Shown here: positions 51,086-58,273 of the stretch, piece by piece
How the letters are laid out: each line of letters starts with the position of its first letter
Position numbering within the stretch: the stretch's first letter is position 1
Assembly (NCBI GenBank): GCA_033856515.1
Contig: JAWVEY010000034.1
Coordinates: 310,001 to 374,000 of the forward strand
DNA from: JALZKA01 sp033856515
GTDB lineage: Bacteria > Actinomycetota > Thermoleophilia > Solirubrobacterales > 70-9
Reading direction: 5' to 3'
DNA: 64,000 nucleotides
Notes under the pieces: model-generated
The model's input: the letters and a program-made list of their open reading frames with translations, nothing else
What the model was told of the DNA's origin: nothing
Databases searched by the model: none
Translations under genes and position numbers: made by a program

Positions 51086-51399
51086 TGGGCAGCCCACATG
51101 AGGATCGTCGATCTCGAGCGTCCAAGAGCGGTGCTCCGTTGTAAATGAAGATTTCACGCCTATTACGTCCGAGGGTGAGCGGGATTTGTAGGGGTCATCA
51201 GACGTGACTATCGGACGGGCTCCGAGGACACCATCGCTCGACAAAAATCGCCATTTCGAGCCATTTCTGCACCTTCGTCGAGTTAAGACACAGTTCTAGG
51301 CGGCGGAACAAGCGGATGCGTGCACAGAGCCGACGGCCTCGGCTGTCGGCTCCCACAAACCTCCGCCCTCGTCCGATCTCGCAGCAATGCTCAGGCTTG
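51086..51399. other. Spacer without a gene
   Basis: I see no gene, strong inverted repeat or tRNA here. Confidence 0.4.
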
Positions 51400-51876
51400 A
51401 TGGACAGCAGTAAAAAGCCAGCACCCTCTGACGATGTGCTTGCCGGTCGCGCGCTGCAGCGAATGGTCGCGAATCTCGTCGACCGCTTGCACGATGCCAT
51501 CGAGGAGGGCCTGGATGCGGAAACCCTTCACGACATCGCAGGCCTTTGGGAGGCCAACAACCTCAACGAGGATCTCACCTACGAGCAGTTGGTCGCTGAT
51601 GGCGCTCCGACGACGTGTGATGACTGCGGGAGCGACGTGACGCCTTACGACGAAACCGGCCGTCCAGTCGAAGGCGGCTGGGAGTGGTTCATGGTCTCCG
51701 ACGAAGTCTGGGAGACCGCCAGTCGCGGTGAGTCTGCGCCAGGCATCCTTTGCATCGGCTGCCTTGAGAAGCGAATCGGCCGGCGTCTCGAGCCGACCGA
51801 TTTCCCCGAGCTCGCCGTCAACAAGTCGGGATGGATAGTCAGCGACCAGTTGATGGATCGTCTAGGACAGCAATGA
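51400..51876 (+). CDS. Unknown protein with zinc-binding Cys pairs
   Basis: The protein has 158 residues from ATG 51400. A helical N-terminus (LAGRALQRMVANLVDRLHDAIEEGLDAETLHDIAGLWEANN) is followed by CDDCGSDVTPYD and, later, CIGCLEKRIGRRLEPTDF. The two CxxC pairs should bind one zinc ion, as in DksA/HNH-like knuckles, but no HNH residues are visible. It is probably a small cytosolic protein; the partner is unknown. An ATGA overlap with a following short frame exists, but that frame looks spurious. Confidence 0.55.
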   Translation: MDSSKKPAPSDDVLAGRALQRMVANLVDRLHDAIEEGLDAETLHDIAGLWEANNLNEDLTYEQLVADGAPTTCDDCGSDVTPYDETGRPVEGGWEWFMVSDEVWETASRGESAPGILCIGCLEKRIGRRLEPTDFPELAVNKSGWIVSDQLMDRLGQQ

Positions 51877-52017
51877 GCCGTCTTCTCCTCCTTGATGCGT
51901 CAGGCTGGCTGACTGGTGTGATTGCCGTCGCACGCGGCGATCTTCGACGGATTTCGGGCACTGGCGATGGGAGCTCGCGATCCGATCACGGAGCAGCGGC
52001 CGCAGGAAGGCGCATCC

Positions 52018-52695
52018 TCAGGCCGCGACCCGGACGGAGTCGTCTGCAGCGTCTTCAGGCGCTGCTAGGACCCTCTCGCCCTCTGCGATCAGGCTCTCCA
52101 GCCGCCGAGCCTCAGAGGCGAGCTGAGCTCGGTGCTCACGCAGCTTGAGCTCGTCGCGTCGTGGGTCGGCCAGAACCTCGGTGATATCTCTTAGCTCAGC
52201 CTCGATTTCAGCCAAGCTCGTTTGCAAACGGTCCAGGGCGTCGGGGTCGACCTCGTACTCCCCTGGCTGGCCCGCGCGGCGAACGACGGGAGATCGGTTG
52301 AGGTTGGTCAGGAGTGTGGCCGCTGGGTCCTGGCCGACGATCTCGTAACCATCCTCGAGCAGCAGGGAGAGCCATTCCCGATAGTGGAAAGACTTGCCGG
52401 CTCCGTGAGAGAGAAAGACCGTTCGGGCTGCGGCCTCACGGATCTCCGCCCCCTTGAGAACCTTCTCGGAGCGCGGGTGGATCGTCGCGACCTCGCTGGC
52501 GGGAGCGTTGGCGCCGGCGGCGCGTAGGCGCTCCTCCTGGATCTCGACGGCCTCTAGCCCGGCCTCGATCTCTTCAAGCTCCTCGACGAGCGCGGACTTG
52601 CGCTGGCTCAGCTTCTCTCGCGTTTTCGCGAAGCGCTCGAGCTCCTTGTTCATCGCCCTCACAAAGGCGGAAGAGGGGGTCACGTCCGGAGTCAT
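52018..52695 (-). CDS. Coiled-coil and HARE-HTH-like protein
   Basis: The protein has 225 residues. N-terminal coil: MNKELERFAKTREKLSQRKSALVEELEEIEAGLEAVEIQEERL. Central winged helix (about 90-150): FHYREWLSLLLEDGYEIVGQDPAATLLTNLNRSPVVRRAGQPGEYEV, a good match to the HARE-HTH layout (HY.EW..LL ... G.dP..T.lt.L.rs ... G.Y.l). C-terminal coil: ALDRLQTSLAEIEAELRDITEVL. A shorter relative is at 62659-63108. HARE-HTH domains are thought to bind (modified) DNA. It faces a spacer with two inverted DnaA-box-like 9-mers. Confidence 0.7.
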   Translation of the reverse strand: MTPDVTPSSAFVRAMNKELERFAKTREKLSQRKSALVEELEEIEAGLEAVEIQEERLRAAGANAPASEVATIHPRSEKVLKGAEIREAAARTVFLSHGAGKSFHYREWLSLLLEDGYEIVGQDPAATLLTNLNRSPVVRRAGQPGEYEVDPDALDRLQTSLAEIEAELRDITEVLADPRRDELKLREHRAQLASEARRLESLIAEGERVLAAPEDAADDSVRVAA

Positions 52696-52739
52696 GAGCC
52701 TTTAGTACAGGACCCCGATGACGCGGTGCGTCCCGATAG

Positions 52740-52748
52740 TTATCCACA
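52740..52748 (+). promoter_or_regulatory. DnaA-box-like 9-mer TTATCCACA
   Basis: This is an exact consensus DnaA box. The inverse copy is 84 bases further on. A cluster of only two perfect boxes is not enough to call an origin. Confidence 0.4.
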
Positions 52749-52831
52749 GGCGTTCGCCTCACTACAAAGCCAGATACAGACTTTCCCACAGCTCTCCACC
52801 GTGTAGCGAGATGCAGCGCTTTTGGGACAGC

Positions 52832-52840
52832 TGTGGATAA
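52832..52840 (-). promoter_or_regulatory. DnaA-box-like 9-mer, inverted copy
   Basis: TGTGGATAA on the plus strand is the reverse complement of TTATCCACA. It is preceded by GACAGC, giving a partly symmetric surrounding. Confidence 0.4.
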
Positions 52841-52972
52841 CTCTCGCGTCGTTTCGGATTGCGCAAAGTACGGCTTTCTTGAGCCCTTTCGGCGGCTATC
52901 AGCTGGTGCTACACGACGCCGTCGCTTCGCGCGCAAAAGGTCCGTCCGCCGAGGTACTCATAGTGCCAAGCG

Positions 52973-52993
52973 CCATACACGCTCCGTGTATGG
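52973..52993. promoter_or_regulatory. Perfect 9-bp palindromic operator
   Basis: CCATACACG-CTC-CGTGTATGG, ending 27 bases before the start of the gene at 53021. The short spacer favours a protein-binding site over an RNA hairpin. Confidence 0.55.
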
Positions 52994-53020
52994 AATCCCG
53001 ATCTACAACAGGAGAAGCAG

Positions 53021-53356
53021 ATGCACGTTCGTATCGCCTTGACTGAGGCACCCAAGAAGACCGAAGACCACAGCGACGCGTTCGTGATCGCTTGGCCACT
53101 CGACAACGACCCCGGCCACGCGACGACCGGAGCCGCGGCTGCCATCCACGAAGAGGTCGGTGGCTTGCCAGTCCTGGTCGTCGCCCTCGACTCGCGGGGC
53201 GACCTCTGGACCTACGGTGAGCAGCGCCACGTCTTCACCCTCCAGGAGCTGGGCCTCGATAGCCACTCCTGGGTCAACTTCGAGATCGAGCTGCCTCGTC
53301 TCCCGCTCTTCGGACTGCCGACGCCGGCGGCGCCGCGTCCGCCGATCGCCGCCTAA
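53021..53356 (+). CDS. Unknown 111-residue protein
   Basis: ATG follows AGGAGAAGCAG. A beta/alpha part (HVRIALTEAPKKTEDHSDAFVIAWPLDNDPG, GGLPVLVVALDSRGDLWTYGEQRHVFTLQELGL) is followed by an aromatic turn and a C-terminal tail of Leu/Pro/Ala (LPLFGLPTPAAPRPPIAA). No family is recognised. The palindrome at 52973-52993 probably regulates it. It overlaps the convergent gene at 53353 by four bases. Confidence 0.5.
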   Translation: MHVRIALTEAPKKTEDHSDAFVIAWPLDNDPGHATTGAAAAIHEEVGGLPVLVVALDSRGDLWTYGEQRHVFTLQELGLDSHSWVNFEIELPRLPLFGLPTPAAPRPPIAA

Positions 53357-53640
53357 GCGGCGCGGCGCAGGCTCGACCGATGAACAAACACCGGCTGCTC
53401 TGGCCCCCGTGGCCCGACGAACTCGTAGACGCCCAGGAACGCCCCCTCGGGCGCCGGCGCGTCGGACGCGATGGCGAACAGCTCGCCCTGCCGATCACGG
53501 TAGATGGCGACGGGGTCCTCGAGAAACTGGACGCGGACGATGCGCCCATCAGCGGCGCCTCCGAAAAGCGCCACCCGCGTGCCGCGGGCACGCCGAGGAG
53601 GAATTTCGACTCCCGATGACTCTGTTGCGCCACGACCCAT
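53353..53640 (-). CDS. Unknown 95-residue protein
   Basis: ATG 53640 has TAATGT six bases upstream, supporting this start. The protein is beta-rich: TRVALFGGAADGRIVRVQFLEDPVAIYRDRQGELFAIASDAPAPEGAFLGVYEFVGPRGPEQPVFVHR. It reads like a small barrel with no cysteine, and no family is recognised. It converges on the gene at 53021 with a four-base overlap. Confidence 0.5.
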   Translation of the reverse strand: MGRGATESSGVEIPPRRARGTRVALFGGAADGRIVRVQFLEDPVAIYRDRQGELFAIASDAPAPEGAFLGVYEFVGPRGPEQPVFVHRSSLRRAA

Positions 53641-53646
53641 GCCACG

Positions 53647-53652
53647 ACATTA
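53647..53652 (-). promoter_or_regulatory. -10-like TAATGT six bases before the 53640 start
   Basis: Minus strand: TAATGT, CGTGGC, ATG. Confidence 0.5.
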
Positions 53653-53739
53653 GGTCGCGTATCGGACTGAAACCGGAAATTCCCTTTGCAACTCGACGGT
53701 TCATCAGCTGAAGGCGAGCGCGAAGGCGGATCTTGCGCG

Positions 53740-54741
53740 ATGATTAATGTCGAGATGAGTGGGCCGATCTTTGACAAGCGCCCGATCGCCGTCATCTGGG
53801 ACTTTGACAAGACCTTGATCGAGGGATCGATGCAGCGACCCCTGTTCAAGAGGTTCGGCGTCAAGGAAGGGGACTTCTGGGACGAGGCTGACGACTTGCC
53901 CGAGTTCTATGAGAAGCAGGGGCTCGATCTGGTCTCCGACGACACCCTCTACCTGAACCACATCCTGGCTTACGTTCGCGCTGGCAAGTTCGAAGGCCTG
54001 AGCAACCAGATGCTGACCGAACTCGGCGCAGAGCTCGAGTTCTACCCGGGCGTGGAGAAGTTCTTGGCGCGCACCAAGAAGATGGTCGCCGAGAACAAGG
54101 CCTACGCCGAGCACGGGATCACACTCGAGCACTACGTGATCTCGACCGGGCTGCGCCGGATGATCCTCGGCTCCAAGATCAACGAGCTCCTCGACGGCGT
54201 CTGGGGCTGTGAGTTCGCCGAGCGGGTAGCCGGGCCCGGCTACCGCGACGGGTCAGCAGAAGGAGGTCAGGAGGCCACTGAGCCGGGCGAGATCCAGGAG
54301 ATCGTCTACACGATCAACAACACGACCAAGACCCGGGCTGTCTTCGAGATCAACAAGGGCGCCAACGTCGAGGACTCGATCAAGGTCAACGTCTCAATCG
54401 ACCCCGCCGATCGTCGCGTCCCCTTCGAGAACATGATCTATGTCGCCGACGGGCCGAGCGACGTCCCGGTCTTCTCGATCCTCAACCAATACGGCGGCCA
54501 GACCTACGCCGTCTATAGCCCGAAGTCCGATACCGAATTCGCCCAGGTCTTCGAGCTCAACCGCCAAGACCGTGTTAACGCCTTTGGGCCGGCCGACTAC
54601 CGCAAGAAGAAACAGTCGGCCCGCTGGATCGAGACTGCGATTACCAATGTCGCCGAGCGCATGGTCCGAGAGCGAGTCGATCAGCGTCAAGCGAGCGTCG
54701 CTGCTCGCGTCGGCTCCGCCCCCGGGCACATCAAGAGCTAA
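53740..54741 (+). CDS. HAD-superfamily phosphatase
   Basis: The protein has 333 residues from ATG 53740; the frame opens at TTG 53686 and a second ATG is at 53755. Motif I is VIWDFDKTLIEGS (nucleophile Asp21, acid Asp23), motif II is HYVISTGLRRMI, and motif IV is MIYVADGPSDVPVF (ADGxxD). A large insert (about 60-140) acts as a cap, like phosphoserine-phosphatase-type enzymes. The C-terminus is basic and extended (YRKKKQSARWIETAI). It probably dephosphorylates a small metabolite; no partner is encoded close by. Confidence 0.75.
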   Translation: MINVEMSGPIFDKRPIAVIWDFDKTLIEGSMQRPLFKRFGVKEGDFWDEADDLPEFYEKQGLDLVSDDTLYLNHILAYVRAGKFEGLSNQMLTELGAELEFYPGVEKFLARTKKMVAENKAYAEHGITLEHYVISTGLRRMILGSKINELLDGVWGCEFAERVAGPGYRDGSAEGGQEATEPGEIQEIVYTINNTTKTRAVFEINKGANVEDSIKVNVSIDPADRRVPFENMIYVADGPSDVPVFSILNQYGGQTYAVYSPKSDTEFAQVFELNRQDRVNAFGPADYRKKKQSARWIETAITNVAERMVRERVDQRQASVAARVGSAPGHIKS

Positions 54742-54873
54742 ACCCCCGATGGATCTCGACGGAAGCGCCGTATTCATAGCGGTGGGCGCGATCACGCCGC
54801 GCTGGTCGCGGCGGGGACGGCGCTGAGCGAGATCCTCGGAATGTAGGACTAACGGGGCGAGATCCCCTGCTTA

Positions 54874-55680
54874 TCAGGCTGACCGACGATCGGCCTTCCC
54901 AGTCACGCCCAGGACTTCGGCGAACTCGGGGTGGTCGCGATCGTGGTTCATGCGCACCCGGTATCTGTCGCTGGTTTTGAGAGCTTCGCCGAAAGCCTCA
55001 TCGACCGCTCCTTCCAGGTCACCGGAGACGACCTCGTACTTGTGAAGGAAGCCCTTGGTCTGCGGCACGAAGCGCGAGGAAACAACTTGGATCTCGAGGA
55101 TCTGGCCCGAGAGAGGCACCTGTCCTGGATCGACGGAGTCAGGGCTGCGCTTGCGGCGAACGGTGCGGCCGGGCATCGGCGGGCCGAACGGACGCTCGGC
55201 TGAGTCCTTCGCGAGTCGGTCGACCAGCTTCGTGTACTTGCTCTTCTTGCCCGGCGTGCGCCGGATCTCGAGCGCGAAAGGGAGCTTGTCAGCAAGGCGG
55301 ATGATCTCGCGCCACAGCTCAGCGTGGAGGATGGGTCGTCCACCCTTGCCGCGCCACTGGTTCCGCTGCCAGCGCCACCGCGCAGCCTGATAGCCATCGT
55401 GAACGGTGGTCGAGTCCGTGTAAATGACCATCCGCGTGAAGCGCGAGAGGTCGACCGGTCCGCGCCGCTCTAGCGCTTTGGCGAGCGCCTCGCGCACCGC
55501 GATGATCTCCATGTCCTGATTGCTGGCGCCGGGGATTCCGTTCGGGCTGAACTCGTCGACGCGCTCACTCCCATCGAGATTGACGGTCACGAAGATGAAG
55601 GCGTATCCGCCGCGTCGAGGACGCTCCTTCATAGAGCCATCCGTGAAGGCCGTCAGGTGATTTTCGTCGATCCGCTCCAC
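54874..55680 (-). CDS. Ribonuclease HI-like protein with C-terminal extension
   Basis: The protein has 268 residues with a GTG start. Acidic catalytic residues are visible in order: Asp14 (AFTDGSM), Glu58 (SNQDMEIIAVREAL), Asp89 (VIYTDSTTVHDG) and Asp154 (TKLVDRLAKDSA). This is the RNase H fold that cuts RNA in RNA:DNA hybrids. A basic stretch (RKGKGG-like residues near 110) suits substrate binding. Residues beyond 165 (SGQILEIQVVSSRFVPQTKGFLHKYEVVSG) form an additional domain absent from ordinary RNase HI, so a specialised role is possible. Confidence 0.75.
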   Translation of the reverse strand: MERIDENHLTAFTDGSMKERPRRGGYAFIFVTVNLDGSERVDEFSPNGIPGASNQDMEIIAVREALAKALERRGPVDLSRFTRMVIYTDSTTVHDGYQAARWRWQRNQWRGKGGRPILHAELWREIIRLADKLPFALEIRRTPGKKSKYTKLVDRLAKDSAERPFGPPMPGRTVRRKRSPDSVDPGQVPLSGQILEIQVVSSRFVPQTKGFLHKYEVVSGDLEGAVDEAFGEALKTSDRYRVRMNHDRDHPEFAEVLGVTGKADRRSA

Positions 55681-55800
55681 ATCTCTGGTTTAGCGAACGT
55701 GCGCAACGCCACGAAAGCGGGAGACTGTCGAACGTCGCAAATTCCGGAGATCCTTTTTCCCAGCGAGCTCAACCACCGGCGGTGGAACTCGGCTCGAGAG

Positions 55801-56838
55801 CTAATCGGCTAGGTCGCGGCGGGCCTGCTCCGTGATCTCGCCAAGCTCTTTGACTCGATCCTCGTAGTTCTCCAGCTGGCGTCTTTCGTACCGATAGTCG
55901 GGATCGCGTGGTGCCGAGCCGAGTCTCTCCCAATCAGGATCTACTGGAACCTCGTCCTTCTCGATGAGTGCTTGGACCCTCTCTTCCACTATGGCCTCAA
56001 GCTCTTCCCGCACTAGATCCGGGGCGTGAATGACGATGGTTGCGTTGCCGGCGTTGAGAGATGACTCTGAATCGAGCCCGAAGCGCCAGACCCCCTCGGT
56101 ATCCAGGGCGAATCCGAGAGCTTCCAGCACGGCTTGGGCTTCATCATCGGTCACCCCCAGCGCCTTGCTGGCCGCTTCCGTCGTCTGCGGCACATCCTTC
56201 AGCCAGCGCACGAGGTTGTCGGGGCGCCCGCCACGCCTCTCCCACTGTTCGACGTGGGGTTCTGCCGCGTCGCGTCCGCGCCGGTACCGGTTCCGCAGTC
56301 GGTCGACGACAAGCTTCTTGGCGGCATATGCCCCGCCGAGCGTGTCCAGATGCTCGAGCAGACTCCAGATGACGTCCCATGCTTCGAGCAAACCCGGAAA
56401 GTCCGCGAGGACGCCATTCCCCATTGGCGGATGCACGAGCAAGATCGGCTCGAGCGGGTTTCCATCGAGTACGCCGGCCTCAGAAGCCCGGACGAACTCA
56501 CTTACGGGCTCGAGCTGCCACCACGGCGTCCATCGGACCTTGCCATCGAGCTCTACGAGGGCGACCTCGCTGCTGATTCGGCCAAACACGGTCGATTCGG
56601 GGCCGCGCGAGAAGGCAATCGAGTAGATAGCTCCCCAGGCCGTGTCATTTGGAAGCTCCATCTCGTGAGCCTTTGCGGCACGGTCGATGACATCGCCCAT
56701 GCGCTCGTCGGGGGCAACCTCCAGCTCGATCGCCGGGAGCATCCGCGCCGGCGTCTCAAAGTCCTCTTGAGTGAGCCCCAGCTGCCAGTCCGAGCCTGCG
56801 CGTGCAACGGTCATGCGAATGCCCGTGTCGCTGCTCAT
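55801..56838 (-). CDS. Unknown 345-residue protein
   Basis: ATG 56838 has TAGGTT six bases upstream. A beta-strand N-terminus (IRMTVARAGSDWQLGLTQEDFE, LPAIELEVAPDERMGDVIDRAAKAHEM) suggests a ubiquitin-like or TUG-like fold. A helical part with ILLVHPPMGNGVLADFPGLLEAWDVIWSLLEHLDTLGGAYAAKK follows, then a small HTH-like segment (TTEAASKALGVTDDEAQAVLEALGFALDTEGVWRFG) and a charged C-terminal coil. No family is assigned. The HTH-like part resembles effector-associated winged helices. Confidence 0.55.
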   Translation of the reverse strand: MSSDTGIRMTVARAGSDWQLGLTQEDFETPARMLPAIELEVAPDERMGDVIDRAAKAHEMELPNDTAWGAIYSIAFSRGPESTVFGRISSEVALVELDGKVRWTPWWQLEPVSEFVRASEAGVLDGNPLEPILLVHPPMGNGVLADFPGLLEAWDVIWSLLEHLDTLGGAYAAKKLVVDRLRNRYRRGRDAAEPHVEQWERRGGRPDNLVRWLKDVPQTTEAASKALGVTDDEAQAVLEALGFALDTEGVWRFGLDSESSLNAGNATIVIHAPDLVREELEAIVEERVQALIEKDEVPVDPDWERLGSAPRDPDYRYERRQLENYEDRVKELGEITEQARRDLAD

Positions 56839-56844
56839 GCGCGA

Positions 56845-56850
56845 AACCTA
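56845..56850 (-). promoter_or_regulatory. -10-like TAGGTT six bases before the 56838 start
   Basis: Minus strand: TAGGTT, TCGCGC, ATG. Confidence 0.5.
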
Positions 56851-57062
56851 TCTGCGCACCGCGAGAGGGGGCCCACCGAGAGCCGATCAACCGCCAGAGG
56901 ATCAGCGGGATCGCCGACGGAGCAGGCACGAGCACTAGATATAGGAGCAACATCGCCATCAGAAGCAGCGTCGCCAGAACAACCCTCGATGATCGAGCTC
57001 GACCCGCCCAGGCTCGGGTCCGGATCGACTAAGACCGCCGTGCCCTCTGCTTCATTGGGGGT

Positions 57063-57926
57063 GTGAACGATCGCGAGATCGCAGTCGTCGTCTGGCTCGG
57101 GCTGTTCTTGCTCTGGGCGGTCAGCCTGCCCAAGGTCAGGCGCGAGCTGCCAGGGCTGCTCGAAGCCTCTCTCAAGGCGCAGATCCTTATATCCGTCCTG
57201 GCACTGGCGCTATACGTAACGGCGGTCGTCTACCTCGGTTCGCTAGCGGACCTGTGGAAGCCGGCCCTCGTGAGCGACACGATCTTCTGGTTCGTCGCCA
57301 GCGGATTCGTCTTGCTCGGTGGCTCGGCCACGCTCTTCAAGCGCTCAGACCAGACCCTGCGTCCATTGGTCGCCAGGCTCCTCGGCGTCACCCTGGTCGT
57401 CGAGGTACTCGTCAACCTCTACGTCTTTCCGCTGCCCGTCGAACTGGTGCTGGTCCCGTTCGTGACCTTTCTCGTCTGCCTCGGACTCGTCGCCAGCCGC
57501 GAGCCCGATCACAAGGCCGTCAGCGATCTGGTCGGCGGCATCCAAGCAGTGCTGGGCCTCGGCTTGTTTGCCTATGTGGCCGTCCGGATCGCTTTCGACT
57601 GGGACGGCTTCCTCGACATCGGAGTCCTCAAGCTGGCCTTGCCGATCTGGCTGACCCTGGCCTGCCTCCCGTTCATGATCCTCATGGGCCTCTTCTCCGC
57701 CTACAGCACCGCCTTCGCGATGATCCGCTGGGCCAGCCTGGAGCCGGCGCGCCGCCAACGAGCTCGCGCGGCCCTACTGCGCGGCCTCCACCTGCGAGCT
57801 GCTGACGTCGCCACATTCAATGGGATGTGGTGCAAGGCTCTGACCCGAAGCGAGACCGATCAGCAAGCGCGCGAGGTCGTTCGCCAATTCCGCGAGCTCG
57901 GACCGGCAGGCCCGGTTCCAGTCTGA
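57063..57926 (+). CDS. Multi-pass membrane protein
   Basis: The protein has 287 residues with a GTG start. About six or seven helices are visible: IAVVVWLGLFLLWAVSL, AQILISVLALALYVTAVVYLG, TIFWFVASGFVLLGG, LLGVTLVVEVLVNLYVF, VLVPFVTFLVCLGLVAS, IQAVLGLGLFAYVAVRIAF and LPIWLTLACLPFMILMGLFSAY. The C-terminal 75 residues are cytoplasmic and helical. No transporter motif is recognised. It precedes the E2-E1 operon by 220 bases on the same strand, but a separate ribosome-binding site and the gap argue against one operon. Confidence 0.6.
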   Translation: MNDREIAVVVWLGLFLLWAVSLPKVRRELPGLLEASLKAQILISVLALALYVTAVVYLGSLADLWKPALVSDTIFWFVASGFVLLGGSATLFKRSDQTLRPLVARLLGVTLVVEVLVNLYVFPLPVELVLVPFVTFLVCLGLVASREPDHKAVSDLVGGIQAVLGLGLFAYVAVRIAFDWDGFLDIGVLKLALPIWLTLACLPFMILMGLFSAYSTAFAMIRWASLEPARRQRARAALLRGLHLRAADVATFNGMWCKALTRSETDQQAREVVRQFRELGPAGPVPV

Positions 57927-58147
57927 GATCGCAGCCGGTTCCCGGTCTGATCTCGCTATTGCCCTACGTTGCCACATAACTGAGCACCCTAGGCCTGTGC
58001 TCCAACAAGAGCTCACTCGGCGCCGAGCGACAAGCGGCGCCGAGAGTTGGAGACGGCAAGCGCCGTCCCCCGCGAACTGTCTTCCGTCCGAAGCCAGGCC
58101 TATTTTGGATGGTGGGCAAATAACGCCAACGATCTTGAGGAGACGAG

Positions 58148-58273
58148 ATGGCTGACGAGAAAACCAAGCCGGACAAACCGGACAAAGACAAAGACAAAGA
58201 CAAGCCGCCGAAGCCGCCGAAGCCAGGTCCGGTGCAACCACCTGACCATGGCAAGCCGCGCCGACACGGATAG
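58148..58273 (+). CDS. 41-residue disordered Lys/Pro-rich peptide ending in Gly
   Basis: ATG 58148 follows TTGAGGAGACGAG, a good ribosome-binding site. The product begins MADEKTKPDKPDKDKDKDK, continues with PPKPPKPGPV and ends HGKPRRHG. It has no hydrophobic core, so it cannot be a beta-grasp ubiquitin; it recalls Pup in being short and disordered. Its last 26 bases overlap the start of the E2-E1 fusion, so the two are translationally coupled. Position and the terminal Gly make it a candidate for the modifier or substrate of that enzyme. This is inference; it is too short for most gene finders. Confidence 0.6.
   Translation: MADEKTKPDKPDKDKDKDKPPKPPKPGPVQPPDHGKPRRHG

Larger units (their letters stand above)
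52696..53020. other. Spacer with DnaA-box-like 9-mers and an operator
   Basis: No gene is seen. It holds TTATCCACA at 52740-52748 and its inverse at 52832-52840, a related TTTCCCACA at 52782-52790, and a perfect palindrome at 52973-52993. Confidence 0.5.

Noticed and set aside
51873..52148. Frame starting MSRLLLLDASGWLTG, overlapping the previous stop (ATGA)
   Set aside because: The overlap is tempting, but after about 30 residues it becomes low-complexity Arg/Gly/Pro and runs antisense to the HARE-HTH gene. At most it is a relic.
52740..52840. Replication origin
   Set aside because: Only two perfect DnaA boxes and no AT-rich unwinding region, dnaA, dnaN or plasmid rep gene nearby.
56134..57066. 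310-codon plus-strand frame
   Set aside because: It overlaps the 345-residue minus-strand gene, which has a leaderless promoter and protein-like strands; the plus frame is Arg/Pro shadow sequence.
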